Positions 8,737 to 16,984 of a DNA stretch of 64,000 nucleotides are shown in pieces. The stretch lies in assembly GCA_007745635.1 (NCBI GenBank), contig CP036272.1:2027900-2091899 (forward strand). Reading direction: 5' to 3'. Under the pieces are notes generated by a model that did no database searches, had not been told where the DNA came from, and worked only from the letters and a program-made list of their open reading frames with translations. The translations under genes and the position numbers were made by a program. The stretch comes from Stieleria bergensis (GTDB taxonomy: Bacteria; Planctomycetota; Planctomycetia; Pirellulales; Pirellulaceae). The stretch's first letter is position 1. The number at the start of each line of letters is the position of its first letter.

Positions 8737-10830
8737 ATGCTTATGAGACGACCGACCGGAAACCTTCAACTGACCTACCAGCCACCTTATGGTGCGATCG
8801 TTCAGGAATCGGGGGTCCAATTTTCTGTATTCAGTCGCTCAGCGACCGCGATGCGGTTGTTGTTGTACAACGATGTGAATGATTTGGAGCCGGCCGAGGT
8901 GATCGAGTTTGATCGCGATACCGATCGCTGGGGTGATGTTTGGAGCCTGAGTGTTTCGGGGCTCAAGACAGGCCAGCTGTATCATTTCCAGGCCAGTGGT
9001 CCTTGGGATCCTGCTCGCGGTCAACGCTTTGATTCTTCAGCCAGGTTGATTGATCCCTACGCCCAAGCGTTAGCGGGAACCTTTCAGCAATCAACCGATG
9101 GCGTGGTTCGGCCGCCGAAGTGTGTGGTCGTCAAAGATGACTTCGATTGGGAAGACGATCGACATCTTCGCCACGACCTCAGTGAATCGGTCATCTACGA
9201 GATGCACGTTCGTGGATTCACCAAGAGTAAAACGGCAAAGGTCAAGTGCCCGGGGACTTACCTGGGTGTGATTGAGAAGATTCCTTATCTGAAGGACCTT
9301 GGTGTCACGGCTGTCGAGTTGATGCCGGTCAATGAGTTCCCCATTTTGGACATCTATGGCAAGCCGATCAAGAATCCCAATTACTGGGGTTACGATCCGA
9401 TGGCGTTCTTCTCGCCACACCGCGGCTATGCGTTTGACCAAACCCCTGGTGCTCAGGTAAGAGAATTCAAGCAGATGGTCAAAGCACTTCATGCCGCGGG
9501 CATCGAAGTGATCTTGGACGTGGTGTTTAATCACACCTGTGAAGGCAACGAAATGGGGCCAACGCTGTCCTTTAAAGGCCTTGAAAACCAAGTTTATTAT
9601 CTGCTGCACGAAGGCCAGCACTACACCAATTACAGCGGTTGTGGAAACACGATCAATGGAAACCATCCCGTTGTTCGAGAGATGATTTTCCACTGTCTGC
9701 GACACTGGGTTCACAACTACCATGTCGATGGCTTCCGATTTGACTTGGCCAGTATTTTGTCGCGCGACCGAAACGGTCATTTGGTGCCGAACCCACCGAT
9801 GGTCGAACTGATTGCCGAAGACCCGATGTTGGCTGATACCAAAGTCATCGCCGAAGCATGGGATGCCGCCGGTGCCTATCAAGTGGGCTCGTTTGGCGGT
9901 GCTCGCTGGGCTGAATGGAACGGTCGCTATCGTGACGACGTGCGAGGTTTCTGGCGCGGTGATGGTGGAACCTTGGGAGCCCTGGCGACTCGCTTGGCCG
10001 GCAGCAGTGATTTGTATGAACACGCCGGCCGTCCTCCATTTTGTAGCATCAACTTTGTCACCAGTCATGATGGCTTTACCATGAATGACCTGGTGAGTTA
10101 CAAGGAAAAGCACAACCAAGCCAACGGCGAAGACAACCGTGACGGTGACAACCACAACATCAGTGATAACTATGGTGTGGAAGGTCCGACGCGCAAGAAA
10201 GGTGTCTCTACCATTCGGTCACGCCAGATCCGCAACATGCTTTCGACACTGTTGCTTTCTCAGGGTGTCCCGATGCTGGTTAGCGGCGATGAGATTCGTC
10301 GCACTCAGAAAGGCAATAACAACGCCTACTGTCAGGACAATGACATCAGCTGGTTTGATTGGCGGTTGGTCGAACGCAATCAGGATCTGTTGCGATTCGT
10401 CAAAAGCTTGATTGCGTTTCGTCGTGAGCAACCCTCCGTTCGCCGCTTGGACTTCCTGACCGGCCAGCCCGTTGACGGACGACTGATCAGTGACATGTCA
10501 TGGTACAACGATCAGGGGGATCCACTGGACTGGGGTCAGCACCATTTAAGTATGGTCGCCTACATTGCGGCGCCGAGCCGTAGTGAAGATCCGTCGGGCA
10601 AAGGGCGTGACCTGGTGATGATGTTTAACAGCACCGGTGAAGATCGCCATCAGCAATTGCCTGCGATTGGACGCGGAATGAAATGGAACCTGTTCTTGGA
10701 CACCGCCGGCGATGCGCCCAACGATATCTTCCCGGATCTCGATGGTCCCATGCCACCTAGCAATCGCAGCGTCGAAATGCCTTGTCATTCGATGAAGGTC
10801 TATGTCAGCGGAAAAGTCGCCGTGAAGTAG
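8737..10830 (+). CDS. glgX: Glycogen debranching enzyme, isoamylase type
   Basis: GlgX hydrolyses alpha-1,6 branches left after glycogen phosphorylase action. The 697-residue protein has an N-terminal CBM48-like domain (about 10-110, YGAIVQESGVQFSVFSRSA) and a GH13 barrel. The GH13 motifs are DVVFNHT, GFRFDLAS (nucleophile Asp), VIAEAWDAAG (acid/base Glu) and NFVTSHDGFTMNDLVSY. GDEIRRTQKGNNNAYCQDN and WFDW are specific to the GlgX/isoamylase group. The frame opens at a GTG at 8701, but ATG 8737 has AGGAGA ten bases upstream and starts at the expected place. No other glg gene is adjacent. The glucose-1-phosphate branch continues with the phosphohexomutases near the left edge. Confidence 0.95.
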   Translation: MLMRRPTGNLQLTYQPPYGAIVQESGVQFSVFSRSATAMRLLLYNDVNDLEPAEVIEFDRDTDRWGDVWSLSVSGLKTGQLYHFQASGPWDPARGQRFDSSARLIDPYAQALAGTFQQSTDGVVRPPKCVVVKDDFDWEDDRHLRHDLSESVIYEMHVRGFTKSKTAKVKCPGTYLGVIEKIPYLKDLGVTAVELMPVNEFPILDIYGKPIKNPNYWGYDPMAFFSPHRGYAFDQTPGAQVREFKQMVKALHAAGIEVILDVVFNHTCEGNEMGPTLSFKGLENQVYYLLHEGQHYTNYSGCGNTINGNHPVVREMIFHCLRHWVHNYHVDGFRFDLASILSRDRNGHLVPNPPMVELIAEDPMLADTKVIAEAWDAAGAYQVGSFGGARWAEWNGRYRDDVRGFWRGDGGTLGALATRLAGSSDLYEHAGRPPFCSINFVTSHDGFTMNDLVSYKEKHNQANGEDNRDGDNHNISDNYGVEGPTRKKGVSTIRSRQIRNMLSTLLLSQGVPMLVSGDEIRRTQKGNNNAYCQDNDISWFDWRLVERNQDLLRFVKSLIAFRREQPSVRRLDFLTGQPVDGRLISDMSWYNDQGDPLDWGQHHLSMVAYIAAPSRSEDPSGKGRDLVMMFNSTGEDRHQQLPAIGRGMKWNLFLDTAGDAPNDIFPDLDGPMPPSNRSVEMPCHSMKVYVSGKVAVK

Positions 10831-10870
10831 CTGCCAAGAACACCAATCCCTTTGCGCCGGTTGGTCATTC

Positions 10871-10952
10871 GTAGGGTGCGTGCTCGCACGCACCAATGCC
10901 CAGAAATGATGTGATTCCCGGTAATTCGGTGCGAGCAAGCACGGCGCCCTAC
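10871..10952. repeat. REP-like palindromic element
   Basis: An imperfect inverted repeat of about 25 bp arms around a 33-base centre. The left arm starts GTAGGGTGCGTGCTCGCACG and the right arm (10928-10952), read on the other strand, starts GTAGGGCGCCGTGCTTGCTC. The left arm also holds its own perfect hairpin, GTGCGTGC-TC-GCACGCAC (10876-10893). It sits about 40 bp past the glgX stop. This is the form of a dispersed extragenic palindrome or small non-coding mobile element. A partial copy is at 6823-6840. Confidence 0.65.
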
Positions 10953-11195
10953 CCTCGCTGGGCGGCGACTCACCGACATGCTGTTGATTGCCAGTTCTGC
11001 TCGTTGATCAGGTTAGGCTCTCCCCACCTTTGCGAGCGGGCTTTCTTTTCGAGGTCAGAATTTGCTGGCTTCTTCTTGCGGTCCCCAGATTTCGCTGTCT
11101 GGCAGGTCTGCTACAATGACCGGACCCTCAGTGGGCGGTCAGCGGTGCTGGGTGGCAGTATTGGGGGCCTTTTCTTAGTTTGTTCCGTGATTGGG

Positions 11196-11846
11196 ATGAA
11201 AATGATTCTCTGCCAAGACGAGATTCAAACGCGGATTGCCGACGGTTCCATTGTCCTGGATCCGTTTGACGAGCAATCCTTGACAACCAATGGCTACAAT
11301 TTGTCCTTGTATGACGAGTTGCTGGTCTACGAGGAGATCGTTCTCGATGCTGCGATTCCAAACCGTTATCGGCGGTTGGAGATCCCGCCCGACGGGCTGA
11401 CCTTGCAGCCCGGTGTGCTGTACTTGGGCCGTACCTTGGAATACACCGAAACGCGTGATCTGATCCCCTTTATCCAGGGCCGCAGTTCTCTAAGCCGGTT
11501 GGGGCTTTTCGTCAAAGTCGGCGGAGGCATGGGCGATTACGGATACTGTGGCACCTGGACGCTGGAATTGCACTGCGTGCAGCCTGTTCGCATCTATTCT
11601 GGAATGCGGATCTGCCAGATTGGCTATTGCCAGGCGTTGGGACAAAGTGGCGAAACCGGCAGTCGAAAGTATCAAAATAGCCGCGATATCCAAGCCAGTT
11701 TGATGTTTCGTGAATTTGGAAACGCTGCGGGCGGTGAACAGTTGGAACTGAACTTCGATTCCTCGCGTCCAAGTTTTCCGGCGATTGATTCGGACCTTGC
11801 CAGCAATCAAGCTGCGAAATCGGTCGACCTGAACGGGCCGACCTGA
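11196..11846 (+). CDS. dcd: dCTP deaminase / dUTPase-fold protein
   Basis: Proteins of this family deaminate dCTP to dUTP (or also hydrolyse it) to supply dTTP synthesis. The 216-residue protein has FDEQSLTTNGYNLSLYDELLVY (read in parts) as the family's N-terminal segment, GRSSLSRLGL as the nucleotide-binding motif, and WTLELHC-x-QPVRIYSGMRICQIGY, where the Glu of LEL matches the catalytic glutamate. The frame opens upstream at 10896, but that extension has no family similarity; ATG 11196 (or 11202) is preferred. The segment GGGMGDYGYCGTWTLEL departs from the usual GFIDPGFEG form, so activity may be altered. Two copies of a 14-bp repeat overlap the stop. Confidence 0.85.
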   Translation: MKMILCQDEIQTRIADGSIVLDPFDEQSLTTNGYNLSLYDELLVYEEIVLDAAIPNRYRRLEIPPDGLTLQPGVLYLGRTLEYTETRDLIPFIQGRSSLSRLGLFVKVGGGMGDYGYCGTWTLELHCVQPVRIYSGMRICQIGYCQALGQSGETGSRKYQNSRDIQASLMFREFGNAAGGEQLELNFDSSRPSFPAIDSDLASNQAAKSVDLNGPT

Positions 11847-11853
11847 ACGGGCC
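11826..11853 (+). repeat. 14-bp tandem duplication across the dcd stop codon
   Basis: GACCTGAACGGGCC occurs twice head to tail. The TGA in the second copy is the stop of the dCTP deaminase-like gene; the TGA in the first copy is out of frame. The duplication thus extended or reset the 3' end of the gene. Confidence 0.7.
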
Positions 11854-11923
11854 GGTCGGCGGTTAAGCCGATTTGCCATTCGAATTTGTGTTCGTGGATC
11901 CCTATTGAAATGAGCCCCTTGTC

Positions 11924-12613
11924 ATGACAGAGACCTCGATGCCGCCCATCGATGCGGAGCCCCAAGGCAAGTGGGTGCAGCGTTGGAAAGAGAGCCATGC
12001 GAGTTTGCTGATCTTGTTTGCCGTGATCATCATTGTGATTCGATTGGTTCAAATCACCTTCGCGCCGCCCGAGACGACTCAGGACAATGCCCCGGCTGCG
12101 TTGCCGCTGCCTGATCAGTCGTCCGCAGTCATCAACGCCCCCAATCAACCGAGCGATCCTGCCGATTTCAAGCCGCTGCAGGACGGCGATGCTGCGGGGC
12201 CTGCGATGATGAAGTTCGATGAAGACGGCACCCCCGTTTTGCCCCCTGGTACGATGGTGATTCAGGTCAGTACCAGCAAGTCCAGTGACCAAGGACCGAT
12301 CCGCGTGGCCATTTATGATTCACCGGATGCGTTTGGTAGCGAAGCCACCCCGTTGCTGAACAAAACATTGCAGCCGGTTGAAGGATTCGTTTTCTGGGCG
12401 GTGGAACTCAGTCGTCTGCCCTCTACATTCGCCATCGGTGCCTATCACGATTTGGATAGCAACAAGCGGCTCAATCGTGCTTTATTCAACAAGCCCACCG
12501 AGCCCTATGGTTTCTCTAACGGAGTCTACAGTGCTCCCAGCGAGAGCAGCTATGCAGAGGCGATGCTGAAACGACCTGCGGCTTCCCAACTTGTCAAGTT
12601 GCATGTTCACTAG
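11924..12613 (+). CDS. Membrane-anchored DUF2141 domain protein
   Basis: 229 residues. One strongly hydrophobic helix near residues 23-45 (SLLILFAVIIIVIRLVQITF) would anchor it in the membrane with the C-terminal part outside. A Pro/Ala/Asp-rich linker follows, then a DUF2141 domain (about 105-229) with the family hallmarks: IRVAIYDSPDAF, an AIGAYHDLDSNKRLNR segment (the usual HDxNxNxxLDxN calcium-site-like loop) and PTEPYGFSNG. DUF2141 has no known function. It lies 77 bp after dcd on the same strand and may be co-transcribed. Confidence 0.8.
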   Translation: MTETSMPPIDAEPQGKWVQRWKESHASLLILFAVIIIVIRLVQITFAPPETTQDNAPAALPLPDQSSAVINAPNQPSDPADFKPLQDGDAAGPAMMKFDEDGTPVLPPGTMVIQVSTSKSSDQGPIRVAIYDSPDAFGSEATPLLNKTLQPVEGFVFWAVELSRLPSTFAIGAYHDLDSNKRLNRALFNKPTEPYGFSNGVYSAPSESSYAEAMLKRPAASQLVKLHVH

Positions 12614-12799
12614 TGACGCGTTGAGCGATCATCGGAGCAGGCCCGCATCGATTTCTTACCCAGGGTTGCCTCAGCCGTTCCAGTTTTTGATCACGGTGTC
12701 TGGCAGGTGGGCCGTTGGCCGCGTGCCAAGTCACAGCGGTCGGGAGGTGAGCATCCAAGCTGATGTTCTAAGTGCCGCGTCACCTTCCCTGTTGAGAAC

Positions 12800-14530
12800 A
12801 TGATGATTTGGCCATCGGCGTTTCTTGTCACAGTGCAGTTCATGTTCCTGTGTGCGCTGTTATCGGCCGCGATTGGTCTGCCACAGGCGATGATGTTATG
12901 GATGTTGTCTCAGCAACGCGGCGTTGGCCGCGGACAGCGCCTGGCTGGTTGGGGGCTCAGTTACAGTCTGTTGGCGGCGATCGCTTGTCTGGCCACTCCG
13001 CTGATCCTGCACGCCGCAGCATGGGAAGCGACGGCCGGGAAATTCGGCTGGACAACCTTCACGCAGACCGGCGCCCGTGACTACAGCGGTTGGGGCGGTC
13101 AATACGGCGGCATGGTCGCAGCCCTGTGGGTGCACGGGTTGTTCGGCAGCCAGATTGTCGCGTTGCTTACGTTTTACGGGGTCAGGAGAGTCCCACAGGA
13201 GATTTCCGAGCAGGCTGCATTCGATGGCGGCTTGCTCTGGCGATGGTGGCGCGTACTGTTGCCCATTGCGATGCCCTGGGCGTGCTTGGGGGTGTTGGCC
13301 TCAGCGATGCTGGCGGCGACGGAGATGACCGTCGTTGATTTATATGGCGTGCGAACACTGGCCGATGAGTTCTATTTGGTGCACGCTGCTCAGCCCTCTT
13401 TGGCCTCCATCACGATGTTGCTGGTTTTGCCGGTCACGTTATTGATTGTGGCCGCCTGTTTAATGTTGCTGCGCGGCCGCCGCGTGACGTCGTCGCTCCA
13501 AGGCTTTGTCGGGCAATGGTCGCACTCTACTGAAAGGCCTCACCTGGCAAACGAAGTCCATCGCCAGTCTGTGCCGCCGTTATCCGCGGCTCATCGGGGC
13601 GACTCGGTTTCAGTTGCACCGCTTTCCAGATTCGCTCATCTGGCCGTCCTGTGTGGTGCGGTGCTGATGGCGTCGATCAGTTTCACGGTCCCGTTTTTGG
13701 GTTTGCTGGTCAAAGCTGGTCAAGAGGTCTCGGTCCGTGCGGCACCGGTAAACGGTGACAAACGCCTTGCCAGTGATGAAATGAATATTGCCGCGAACGA
13801 GTTTTCGCCGAATGTCTCTTTCCAGCCCCAGGCTACCGCACAGCCAATCGTTGAAGTGACTTGGTCGGCAGCCCTGTGTTGGCAGCGATTGCGCGGTGGT
13901 TTAAGCGATTACTGGCCCGAGTATCAGTGGAGTGTGTTGATTGGCTTGGCAGCCGCAGCGTTTTGTGTTCCGATCGCTTGGTTGATGGCGGCGTGGACTG
14001 CCGATCGACCGCGGTGCCAGCTGGCGATACGCTGTCTGACCCTGCTCTTGTTTTTGATCCCAGGTCCACTGGTTGGTATGGTGGTGGTGCAATGGTTTAA
14101 TCTGTCGCTCCCGGGCTTCAGAACGCTTTACCAAGAAACATTGATTCCGACCATTTTGGGGCTGTCGGTGCGCGGGATCCCCTTGGCGTATTGGATCTTG
14201 GCAGCGGGTTATGCCAGTTTGGATGGCAATGTTAGGGAATTATTACGGTCTGGTGGGTCCCGGGTGGCTCGTTTTTGGTGGGGGGACCTACGCTTACTTT
14301 CGAAGCCACTGTTGATCGCCGTGTTTGTCACCGCGGTAGCAACCAGCGGTGATGTTCCGGTGCTGAAGCCTGTGATTCCCCCCAGTGTTCCCACCGTTGG
14401 GATCCGCTTGTTCGGACTTTTGCACAGTGGTGTTCGGGACGGCGAAGCGACGCTCGCTTTCTGGTATATTGGTTCCATCGTCATGATGGGAATACTGGTT
14501 GTGCGTGTCGTCCGTGGACGATGGTCGTGA
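12800..14530 (+). CDS. Iron(III)-type ABC transporter permease (two fused permease units)
   Basis: 576 residues with about twelve hydrophobic segments, arranged as two homologous halves like FbpB/ThiP-type permeases for ferric iron or thiamine. The first EAA loop is EQAAFDGGLLWRWWRVLLP (about 135-155); the second half carries RELLRSGGSRVARFWWGDL followed by PLLIAVFVTAVATSGDVPVL. A long polar stretch (about 235-275 and 315-345) splits the halves. No substrate-binding protein or ATPase gene is adjacent, so it is an orphan permease that must pair with subunits encoded elsewhere. The substrate is inferred only from fold and family. Confidence 0.78.
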   Translation: MMIWPSAFLVTVQFMFLCALLSAAIGLPQAMMLWMLSQQRGVGRGQRLAGWGLSYSLLAAIACLATPLILHAAAWEATAGKFGWTTFTQTGARDYSGWGGQYGGMVAALWVHGLFGSQIVALLTFYGVRRVPQEISEQAAFDGGLLWRWWRVLLPIAMPWACLGVLASAMLAATEMTVVDLYGVRTLADEFYLVHAAQPSLASITMLLVLPVTLLIVAACLMLLRGRRVTSSLQGFVGQWSHSTERPHLANEVHRQSVPPLSAAHRGDSVSVAPLSRFAHLAVLCGAVLMASISFTVPFLGLLVKAGQEVSVRAAPVNGDKRLASDEMNIAANEFSPNVSFQPQATAQPIVEVTWSAALCWQRLRGGLSDYWPEYQWSVLIGLAAAAFCVPIAWLMAAWTADRPRCQLAIRCLTLLLFLIPGPLVGMVVVQWFNLSLPGFRTLYQETLIPTILGLSVRGIPLAYWILAAGYASLDGNVRELLRSGGSRVARFWWGDLRLLSKPLLIAVFVTAVATSGDVPVLKPVIPPSVPTVGIRLFGLLHSGVRDGEATLAFWYIGSIVMMGILVVRVVRGRWS

Positions 14531-14591
14531 CGGTAGAAATGATTTGCGGCAAGTGAGCATCGCTTGCCGATTCGATGAGATTGGTTGAACA

Positions 14592-15809
14592 ATGGGAACA
14601 GTTGCATCAGAACGCTCGGTGGTTGACGCCACCCAAAGAACGGTTTGCCGGCCGGATGCTGAGGTGTCCGTTGTCAGCAATCGTTTGCGTCGCACCGTGG
14701 CTTGGTGCTGTTTTGCGTTCACACTGGTAACCGGCCTACTCGGTCGCGGCCCGTTGGGAACCGCTGGTATTGATGCCGTTGAAGTTGTCACCTTTAAGTC
14801 CGGCCCTAAAGACTTGAACAATGGGGCCCCGCAAGCGACCCGGACAGTCAACGGGCGAATTCTGCTTTCCGGCCAGGACGGCAGCATGATGCTGCAAAGT
14901 GATGACGGTCGGATTTGGACCATTCAGCCCGAACAAATCATCAAACGCGAGTCCAACGACAAACCGTTCACACCCATCAGTTGCAATGAGATGGTGAAAC
15001 GGATGACTCAGGAGTTCCCTCGGGGAATCCAAGTTTATCGTACCAAGCATTACATCATTATCCATAACAGCAATCGGCAACATATCAATCAGGTTGGCCG
15101 CTTGTTTGAACAGCTCTACAAAGCGTTCTATACCTATTGGGACAATCAGGATTGGCCGCTTGAAGAACCAGAGTTTCCTTTGGTGGCACTGGTGTTCGCC
15201 GATCGGAATCAGTTTGTCAAGTTCGGTTCCGCCGAAGCAGGTGACGCGGTGGATTCTTTGATCGGATATTACAATCTGGCCACCAATCGAATGACGACTT
15301 ACAACGTTCCGGATTGGGAACGCAACTTGTCAACGATCATTCATGAAGCGACGCACCAGTTGGCGTACAACAGCGGTCTCCAGCGACGCTTTGCAGACAA
15401 TCCAACTTGGGTCAGTGAAGGCTTGGCGATGTATTTCGAAGCGCCAGACATGCGAAACATGTCTCGCTGGAGCGGCATTGGCGAGGTCAATCAGAAGAAC
15501 CTAAAACGCTGGCGCGAGTATTCCGCTCGTCGTCCTTCGGATTCCCTGTCATCCCTCATCGGTGACGACACCCGAATCATGTCCGCTGAAACTGCCTTGG
15601 ACGCCTACGGCGAGGCCTGGGCCTTGACCTATTTCTTGATTCGCACTCACAAGGAAGAGTATCTCAAGTACCTCCGCTCGATCAGTGAATCTAGGATTGG
15701 CACCCAGTTGACCCCGCATCAGCGGTTGAAGATGTTCTCCGGTGCGTTGGGAAAATCATTGCTAGAAATCGATCGAGAGTTCCGGCTGTACATGCACAAA
15801 GTTCGTTAA
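14592..15809 (+). CDS. DUF1570 putative metallopeptidase
   Basis: 405 residues. A hydrophobic segment near residues 35-55 (TVAWCCFAFTLVTGLLG) could act as a signal or anchor. The domain has TIIHEATHQLAYN, an HExxH zinc motif (about 253-257), followed by NPTWVSEGLAMYFE, where the glutamate could be the third zinc ligand as in gluzincins. These are the hallmarks of DUF1570, common in planctomycetes and expected to be extracytoplasmic. The start ATG 14592 is 61 bp after the ABC permease gene, same strand. Proteolytic activity is inferred from the motif and the substrate is unknown. Confidence 0.8.
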   Translation: MGTVASERSVVDATQRTVCRPDAEVSVVSNRLRRTVAWCCFAFTLVTGLLGRGPLGTAGIDAVEVVTFKSGPKDLNNGAPQATRTVNGRILLSGQDGSMMLQSDDGRIWTIQPEQIIKRESNDKPFTPISCNEMVKRMTQEFPRGIQVYRTKHYIIIHNSNRQHINQVGRLFEQLYKAFYTYWDNQDWPLEEPEFPLVALVFADRNQFVKFGSAEAGDAVDSLIGYYNLATNRMTTYNVPDWERNLSTIIHEATHQLAYNSGLQRRFADNPTWVSEGLAMYFEAPDMRNMSRWSGIGEVNQKNLKRWREYSARRPSDSLSSLIGDDTRIMSAETALDAYGEAWALTYFLIRTHKEEYLKYLRSISESRIGTQLTPHQRLKMFSGALGKSLLEIDREFRLYMHKVR

Positions 15810-15810
15810 T

Positions 15811-15848
15811 GCTGACTGGCAGCTAAGGCGCTGACTGGCAGCTAACGC
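15811..15848 (+). repeat. Tandem duplication between two converging stop codons
   Basis: GCTGACTGGCAGCTAA occurs twice, about 20 bp apart, directly after the DUF1570 stop and running into the last codons of the glycerate kinase gene. It is another short duplication at a gene end in this window. Confidence 0.55.
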
Positions 15849-16984
15849 GATTGCTTGACATCGCCAGCCCATTGGGCGATCAACTGGCGAACCAGTGGCC
15901 CAGCTTGATCGATGCATTGTTCCAGTGAGTAACCTTGTTGGCTTAACGCTAAAACGTCTTGCAAGCCCAAGTCGCTGATGCGGGTGTGTTGCAAGTCCAG
16001 TCTTCCACAAACGGCGAGCACCGGCACGTTGTATTGTTTGCCGATCTCGGCAACACCGAAGACCAGTTTTCCGAAGCCCGTTTGGTCATCGATTTTTCCT
16101 TCACCTGTCCAGATGAAGTCGATCTCGCCGGACTCCAGCAGTGTTTGTGCTTTGCTTTGCGACAACACGAACTCCGTGCCGGAAATGAATTGCGCGTTGG
16201 CAAAAGCCTTTAGGCCAAATCCCGTTCCACCCGCGGCTCCACTGCCGGGAACTTCGGCGGCATCGATTCCCAGGTCGCGTTTCACTGCCCGGTCAAGATT
16301 TGCCAAGCCTTGTTCCAACTGTGGGACCTGTTCCGCCGTCGCTCCTTTTTGCGGTGAGTACATGATGGCTGCACCTTCAGCACCCAGCAGCGGATTGCGA
16401 ACGTCATTGATGGCGCAAAACGCAACCGCATCAAGTTTCGGGTGCAGCTGGGTTCGATCAATTCGATGAATCTTGCGGAGCGATCCACCGGTCGGTGGAA
16501 GCGTCGCGTTTGTGTGATCAAGGAATCGATAGCCCAGGGCCTGCGCGATCCCGGTGCCACCATCATTGGTCGCGCTGCCGCCCAAGCCAACGTAGATTCG
16601 CTCTGCGCCGCGCTCGATCGCATTGATGATCATCGTGCCCGTGCCCAGCGTTGACGTCAGCTCGGGATTCCGTTCTTGGGGCTGAAGAAGTTCCATGCCC
16701 GACGCCCGAGCCATTTCAATGTAGGCGGATTCTGAGCCGGCGTCCCAGCCGAAGACCGCGTCGATCGGCCTGCCCAGCGGATCGGTTGTCGCGCAGTGAA
16801 CTTGTTGAACGCTCGGATTGCTTTGGCAAATCGCATTTAAAAAGCCGTCGCCACCATCGGATGCGATGATTGAAAAGGGCTGCACCTCTGGCAAGCTGTC
16901 TTTCAAGCCCGCTGTGATGGCGTCGATCACCTGTTCAGCGGTGAGCGAGCCTTTGAACTTGTCCGGGATGATTAAAATCTTCAT
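15842..16984 (-). CDS. Glycerate kinase (GlxK/GarK family)
   Basis: Phosphorylates D-glycerate to phosphoglycerate (2-phosphoglycerate in the GarK/GlxK family). The 380-residue protein starts MKILIIPDKFKGSLTAEQV and has SDGGDGF, the IGLGGSATNDGG-like loop (YVGLGGSATNDGGTG), ARASGMELL, GAAGGTGFG and TGEGKIDDQTGFGK, all family signatures. Its ATG overlaps the stop of the upstream GH13_18 phosphorylase by one base (TGATG), so translation is probably coupled. This suggests that the glycerate comes from phosphorolysis of glucosylglycerate. Length is normal. Confidence 0.94.
   Translation of the reverse strand: MKILIIPDKFKGSLTAEQVIDAITAGLKDSLPEVQPFSIIASDGGDGFLNAICQSNPSVQQVHCATTDPLGRPIDAVFGWDAGSESAYIEMARASGMELLQPQERNPELTSTLGTGTMIINAIERGAERIYVGLGGSATNDGGTGIAQALGYRFLDHTNATLPPTGGSLRKIHRIDRTQLHPKLDAVAFCAINDVRNPLLGAEGAAIMYSPQKGATAEQVPQLEQGLANLDRAVKRDLGIDAAEVPGSGAAGGTGFGLKAFANAQFISGTEFVLSQSKAQTLLESGEIDFIWTGEGKIDDQTGFGKLVFGVAEIGKQYNVPVLAVCGRLDLQHTRISDLGLQDVLALSQQGYSLEQCIDQAGPLVRQLIAQWAGDVKQSR

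Noticed and set aside
9091-10155. 354-codon open frame antisense to glgX
   Set aside because: It overlaps a well-supported gene fully and has no domain-like features; it reflects the codon bias of glgX.
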